From: Caldifarciminota bacterium
GTDB lineage: Bacteria; Hydrothermota; Tepidihabitantia; B3-TA06; JALVRC01
Length of the DNA: 8,314 nucleotides
Direction: 5' to 3'
Assembly (NCBI GenBank): GCA_027025255.1
Contig: JALVRC010000186.1
Span: 1 to 8,314 of the forward strand
The translations under genes were made by a program, and so were the position numbers. The notes below the pieces were generated by a model that saw only the letters and a program-made list of their open reading frames with translations, ran no database searches and had not been told where the DNA came from. Shown one piece after another: positions 6,057 through 8,314 of this stretch (within the stretch, counting starts at the first letter, position 1; each line of letters begins with the position of its first letter).

Positions 6057-7578
6057 ATATATACAGTTTTTCTATTCCACGTTTTGAAAGGAATAGTTCA
6101 TATACGTATCTTGTAAAGTATATTGCCGTAATGAAGTTTATTATAAGACCTAACATTAAGGTTAGAGCGAACCCTCTTATAGGTCCGGTTCCAAGATAGT
6201 AAAGAATTACAGCAGTTAGAATAGTTGTAAGGTTTGCATCAAATATGGTTCTGAAAACCTTTTGGTACCCAGTTTCAATTGCAGTTCTTGGAGTTTTCCC
6301 GGCTCGAAGTTCTTCCCTTATACGTTCAAAAATTAAAACATTCGCGTCTACAGACATACCTATGGTAAGAGCAATACCAGCTATACCCGGAAGGGTTAAA
6401 GTTCCGTTAAATCCAGCTAATGCAGCCACGAGGAAGAAGAGATTTAATATAAGAGCTACTATCGCAATAAAACCAGAGAAGGAGTAATAGATTATCATAA
6501 ATAGAGCCACTATTATAAGACCTATAATAGCAGCAAGGATTCCTGCTTTAATAGAGTCCTGTCCTAAGGAAGGTCCTATTGAGCGTTCTTCAGCAATTTT
6601 TACAGGAGCTGGTAGAGCACCAGAACGAAGTACAATAGCAAGGTCTTTTGATTTATCAGGGTCTTTCTCATTGGTAGTAATCATTGCTTCTCCTGTTGGA
6701 ATACGGGATCGTATAGTAGGGGCAGATTTTACAACGCCATCAAGTACAATAGCAAGTCTTTTCCCTATGTTGTCTCCTGTAATCTTTGCAAACTTTCTTG
6801 CATATTTTGGATGAAGATTGAGACTTACAATCCATGTTCCTTGTAATTGAGCTTCATTGCCTTGATAAGGTGAAGGTCTTGCGTCCATAATAGCGTCTCC
6901 AGTTAACTCAACCTTGTTTTTAAGAACATATATCCTGCGGGCGGGTTTCCCCTGATATTCTTCAGACGGTCCAAAAAGAATAGTATCTCCTCGTCTTTTT
7001 AATATATCTTTACTTAGATTTATCATTTTCATAACAGTGTCTATGTTAGATTCATAAACACCCATATCTGCTCCCATCGGAATCATATATTTTAAAAATA
7101 CATTAGTTGTATCAGAACCTCCGATTTTTCTTGCAATATCACTAAATATACCGACTATTTTTTCTTTATCTTCAAGGAATATAAATTTAAGTTGAGCTGT
7201 TTGTCCGATAAGTTCTTTTGCACGTTTTCTATCAACTCCAGGTAATTGAACTAAGATTCTATTGTCTCCTATTTTCTGAATTACTGGTTCATATACACCA
7301 AACTGGTCAATCCTATTTCTTATAACCTCAAGAGCTCTATCAGTAGCATCCTTCCTTTGTTTAGCATCTAACTTACTTACGTCAACATCTAATACCATAT
7401 GCATACCACCAACCAAATCTAATCCTAAATGTAAAGATTTTTTATGTAGCTGTTTCTTTTCCCAGTCAGAGAGTTCTTTTTCTGGAGTAGTATACAGTTT
7501 GTATGTAGGATAGAGTAGCCATAGGCCAATGATTACTGCAATTATAAAAACAAGATGTTTAAACCAGAATTTCTTCAT
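6055..7578 (-). CDS. secD: SecD, Sec translocon accessory subunit
   Basis: This 507-residue partner of SecF has the expected order of parts. An N-terminal TM (about 7-23) is followed by HLGLDLVGGMH (50-60). The P1 head-base region includes RNRIDQFGVYEPVIQKIG (87-104) and RILVQLPGV (107-115). A larger periplasmic region extends to about residue 335, and the five-helix membrane domain starts after GPSLGQDSIKAG. The proton-relay motif GMSVDANVLIFERIREEL places its aspartate at residue 411, and TIFDANLTTILTA follows as usual. Nothing looks truncated. The short loop linking the last helix to the end (SKRGIEKLYI) is ordinary. yajC, which often precedes secD, is absent; pdxJ is there instead, 9 bp upstream. 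The start is supported by AGGAGG at the end of pdxJ. The two-gene secD-secF form, rather than a fused secDF, is what most diderm bacteria have. Confidence 0.97.
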   Translation of the reverse strand: MKKFWFKHLVFIIAVIIGLWLLYPTYKLYTTPEKELSDWEKKQLHKKSLHLGLDLVGGMHMVLDVDVSKLDAKQRKDATDRALEVIRNRIDQFGVYEPVIQKIGDNRILVQLPGVDRKRAKELIGQTAQLKFIFLEDKEKIVGIFSDIARKIGGSDTTNVFLKYMIPMGADMGVYESNIDTVMKMINLSKDILKRRGDTILFGPSEEYQGKPARRIYVLKNKVELTGDAIMDARPSPYQGNEAQLQGTWIVSLNLHPKYARKFAKITGDNIGKRLAIVLDGVVKSAPTIRSRIPTGEAMITTNEKDPDKSKDLAIVLRSGALPAPVKIAEERSIGPSLGQDSIKAGILAAIIGLIIVALFMIIYYSFSGFIAIVALILNLFFLVAALAGFNGTLTLPGIAGIALTIGMSVDANVLIFERIREELRAGKTPRTAIETGYQKVFRTIFDANLTTILTAVILYYLGTGPIRGFALTLMLGLIINFITAIYFTRYVYELFLSKRGIEKLYI

Positions 7579-7582
7579 TACA

Positions 7583-7588
7583 CCTCCT
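7583..7588 (-). promoter_or_regulatory. Ribosome binding site of secD
   Basis: AGGAGG sits 4 bases upstream of the secD ATG (7576-7578) and shares one base with the pdxJ TAA stop. It fixes the secD start and points to coupling between pdxJ and secD. Confidence 0.85.
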
Positions 7589-8304
7589 TAATCCTTTATG
7601 AGAGTTAACATATCTTTTACTGCCCTGCTTATACCTTCGTACAGGGATCTGGTTATTATGGAAAAACCAATACTATATCCGGTAATTACTTCTATTGGTT
7701 TTAAAAATTTAATATGCGAATAGTCAAGTCCGTGTCCAACATGAACCTTAAGTCCATTACTATAAGCATATTTTGCTACTTCTTCTAATTCTTTTAAGTA
7801 GGCGGTAAGATTATTGGGTAAAGTACTATGAGTTAATTTGTTTGTATTAAGTTCAACAATGTCAGCACCAATTTTTTTAGCAAGAGTGCAGTTTTCTTTG
7901 TTGGGCTCAATAAATAAGCTTACCAAAATATCAGCCTTTTTTATCTTTTCAATGAAAGGTTTAATTTGATTAAATTCGTTTTTAATATTAAAGCCTCGGG
8001 TGGTTGTTACTTCTGTTGTTACTTCTGGTACGAGTGTGATTTGATGAGGTTTTATATCAAGAAGAAATTCAATGCGTTTAGTATCAAGACCGACTTCAAC
8101 AGTAAGAGGTATATTTATAATTTCCTTAATTTGAGAAATGTCTTTTTCCCTTATATGACGTCTGTCTTCTCTTAAATGAACAGTAATCCCGTCTGCTCCA
8201 GCAAGCTCAACCAGTATCGCAGCCTTTATGGGCTCAGGGTATTTCTCTTTTCTTGCTGAACGTAGACTTGCTACATGATCAATATTAACAGACAAAATTT
8301 TCAT
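7588..8304 (-). CDS. pdxJ: Pyridoxine 5'-phosphate synthase (divergent)
   Basis: PdxJ condenses 1-deoxyxylulose 5-phosphate with 3-amino-2-oxopropyl phosphate to form pyridoxine 5'-phosphate, the closing step of the DXP-dependent vitamin B6 pathway. At 238 residues it has the usual length of this TIM-barrel enzyme. The N-terminal half is classical: VNIDHVASLRSAR (6-18) and DGITVHLREDRRHI (38-51). The catalytic residues known from the E. coli enzyme align as His43, Glu70, Glu151 and His191 (VGHGL). Several neighbouring loops depart from the family norm as I remember it. VPEVTTEVTTTRGF replaces the usual VPE-K/R-R-x-EVTTEGGLD, ELNTN replaces E-x-HTG, and SIGFSIITRS replaces NIGHxIIxRA. The enzyme is probably functional but from a divergent branch. 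The ATG is 10 bases from the window edge and no ribosome site shows in those bases. It appears to be the first visible gene of the run. Confidence 0.92.
   Translation of the reverse strand: MKILSVNIDHVASLRSARKEKYPEPIKAAILVELAGADGITVHLREDRRHIREKDISQIKEIINIPLTVEVGLDTKRIEFLLDIKPHQITLVPEVTTEVTTTRGFNIKNEFNQIKPFIEKIKKADILVSLFIEPNKENCTLAKKIGADIVELNTNKLTHSTLPNNLTAYLKELEEVAKYAYSNGLKVHVGHGLDYSHIKFLKPIEVITGYSIGFSIITRSLYEGISRAVKDMLTLIKD
8003..8026. repeat. Perfect 12-bp tandem repeat inside pdxJ
   Basis: GTTGTTACTTCT occurs twice in direct tandem, encoding Glu-Val-Thr-Thr twice (residues 94-101 of PdxJ). The second copy aligns with the conserved EVTT of the family, and the first lies where a basic triplet is normally found. 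Overall PdxJ length is unchanged, so this is a replacement rather than a simple insertion. Confidence 0.8.
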
Positions 8305-8314
8305 AAGATAATAT

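Larger units (their letters stand above)
1..8304 (-). other. Nine-gene co-directional run, probable single operon
   Basis: Read from right to left the order is pdxJ, secD, secF, pgpA, cinA, thpR, Na/Pi transporter, phoU-domain gene, ABC exporter. Junctions are 9 bp, 8 bp, 2 bp, then overlaps of 22, 4 and 14 bp, a 1 bp gap and a final overlap of about 26 bp. There is no room for internal promoters in spacers and no hairpin-plus-T-run terminator was seen at any junction. Ribosome sites are repeatedly built from the stop or last codons of the preceding gene. The promoter and both ends of the unit lie outside the window, so operon extent is inferred. Confidence 0.75.

Noticed and set aside
8305..8314. 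Promoter or ribosome site upstream of pdxJ
   Set aside because: Only 10 AT-rich bases are available and none resembles a Shine-Dalgarno or a promoter box.

Overview
The window is AT-rich (about one third G+C by eye) and holds nine genes, all on the minus strand. Eight are complete and the ninth runs off the left edge. Neighbouring genes are separated by at most 9 bp or overlap by up to about 26 bp, so this looks like one long cotranscribed run read from right to left. No RNA gene, mobile element, CRISPR array, terminator or stretch longer than 10 bases without a gene is visible. The promoter must lie beyond the right edge, since only 10 bases precede the first gene.

In transcription order the genes are: pdxJ (vitamin B6 synthesis); secD and secF (proton-driven motor of the Sec translocon); pgpA (phosphatidylglycerophosphatase); cinA (two-domain pyridine-nucleotide enzyme); thpR (2H-type RNA cyclic phosphodiesterase); a Na/Pi-cotransporter-family membrane protein; a stand-alone PhoU-domain protein; and the permease half plus the first part of the ATPase domain of an MdlA/MsbA-like ABC exporter. 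The left edge cuts the exporter inside Walker A.

Functionally this is a housekeeping, envelope-centred cluster: protein export (SecDF), phospholipid head-group synthesis (PgpA), phosphate or sodium transport with its PhoU partner, and a lipid- or drug-type exporter, mixed with cofactor and RNA-end metabolism (PdxJ, CinA, ThpR). The Na/Pi-PhoU pair is the tightest functional unit: the Shine-Dalgarno sequence of phoU is formed by the last two codons of the transporter.

The gene set is bacterial. Separate secD and secF genes, the DXP-dependent B6 enzyme PdxJ and strong AGGAGG ribosome sites fit a deep-branching or candidate-phylum, probably diderm, AT-rich bacterium. The phylum cannot be fixed from this sequence alone. 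I see no convincing undescribed system. The most unusual points are a strongly cationic SecF tail ending in a seven-A run before the stop, a PdxJ with several altered conserved loops, a PhoU whose second metal motif is degenerate, and the absence of recA after thpR.
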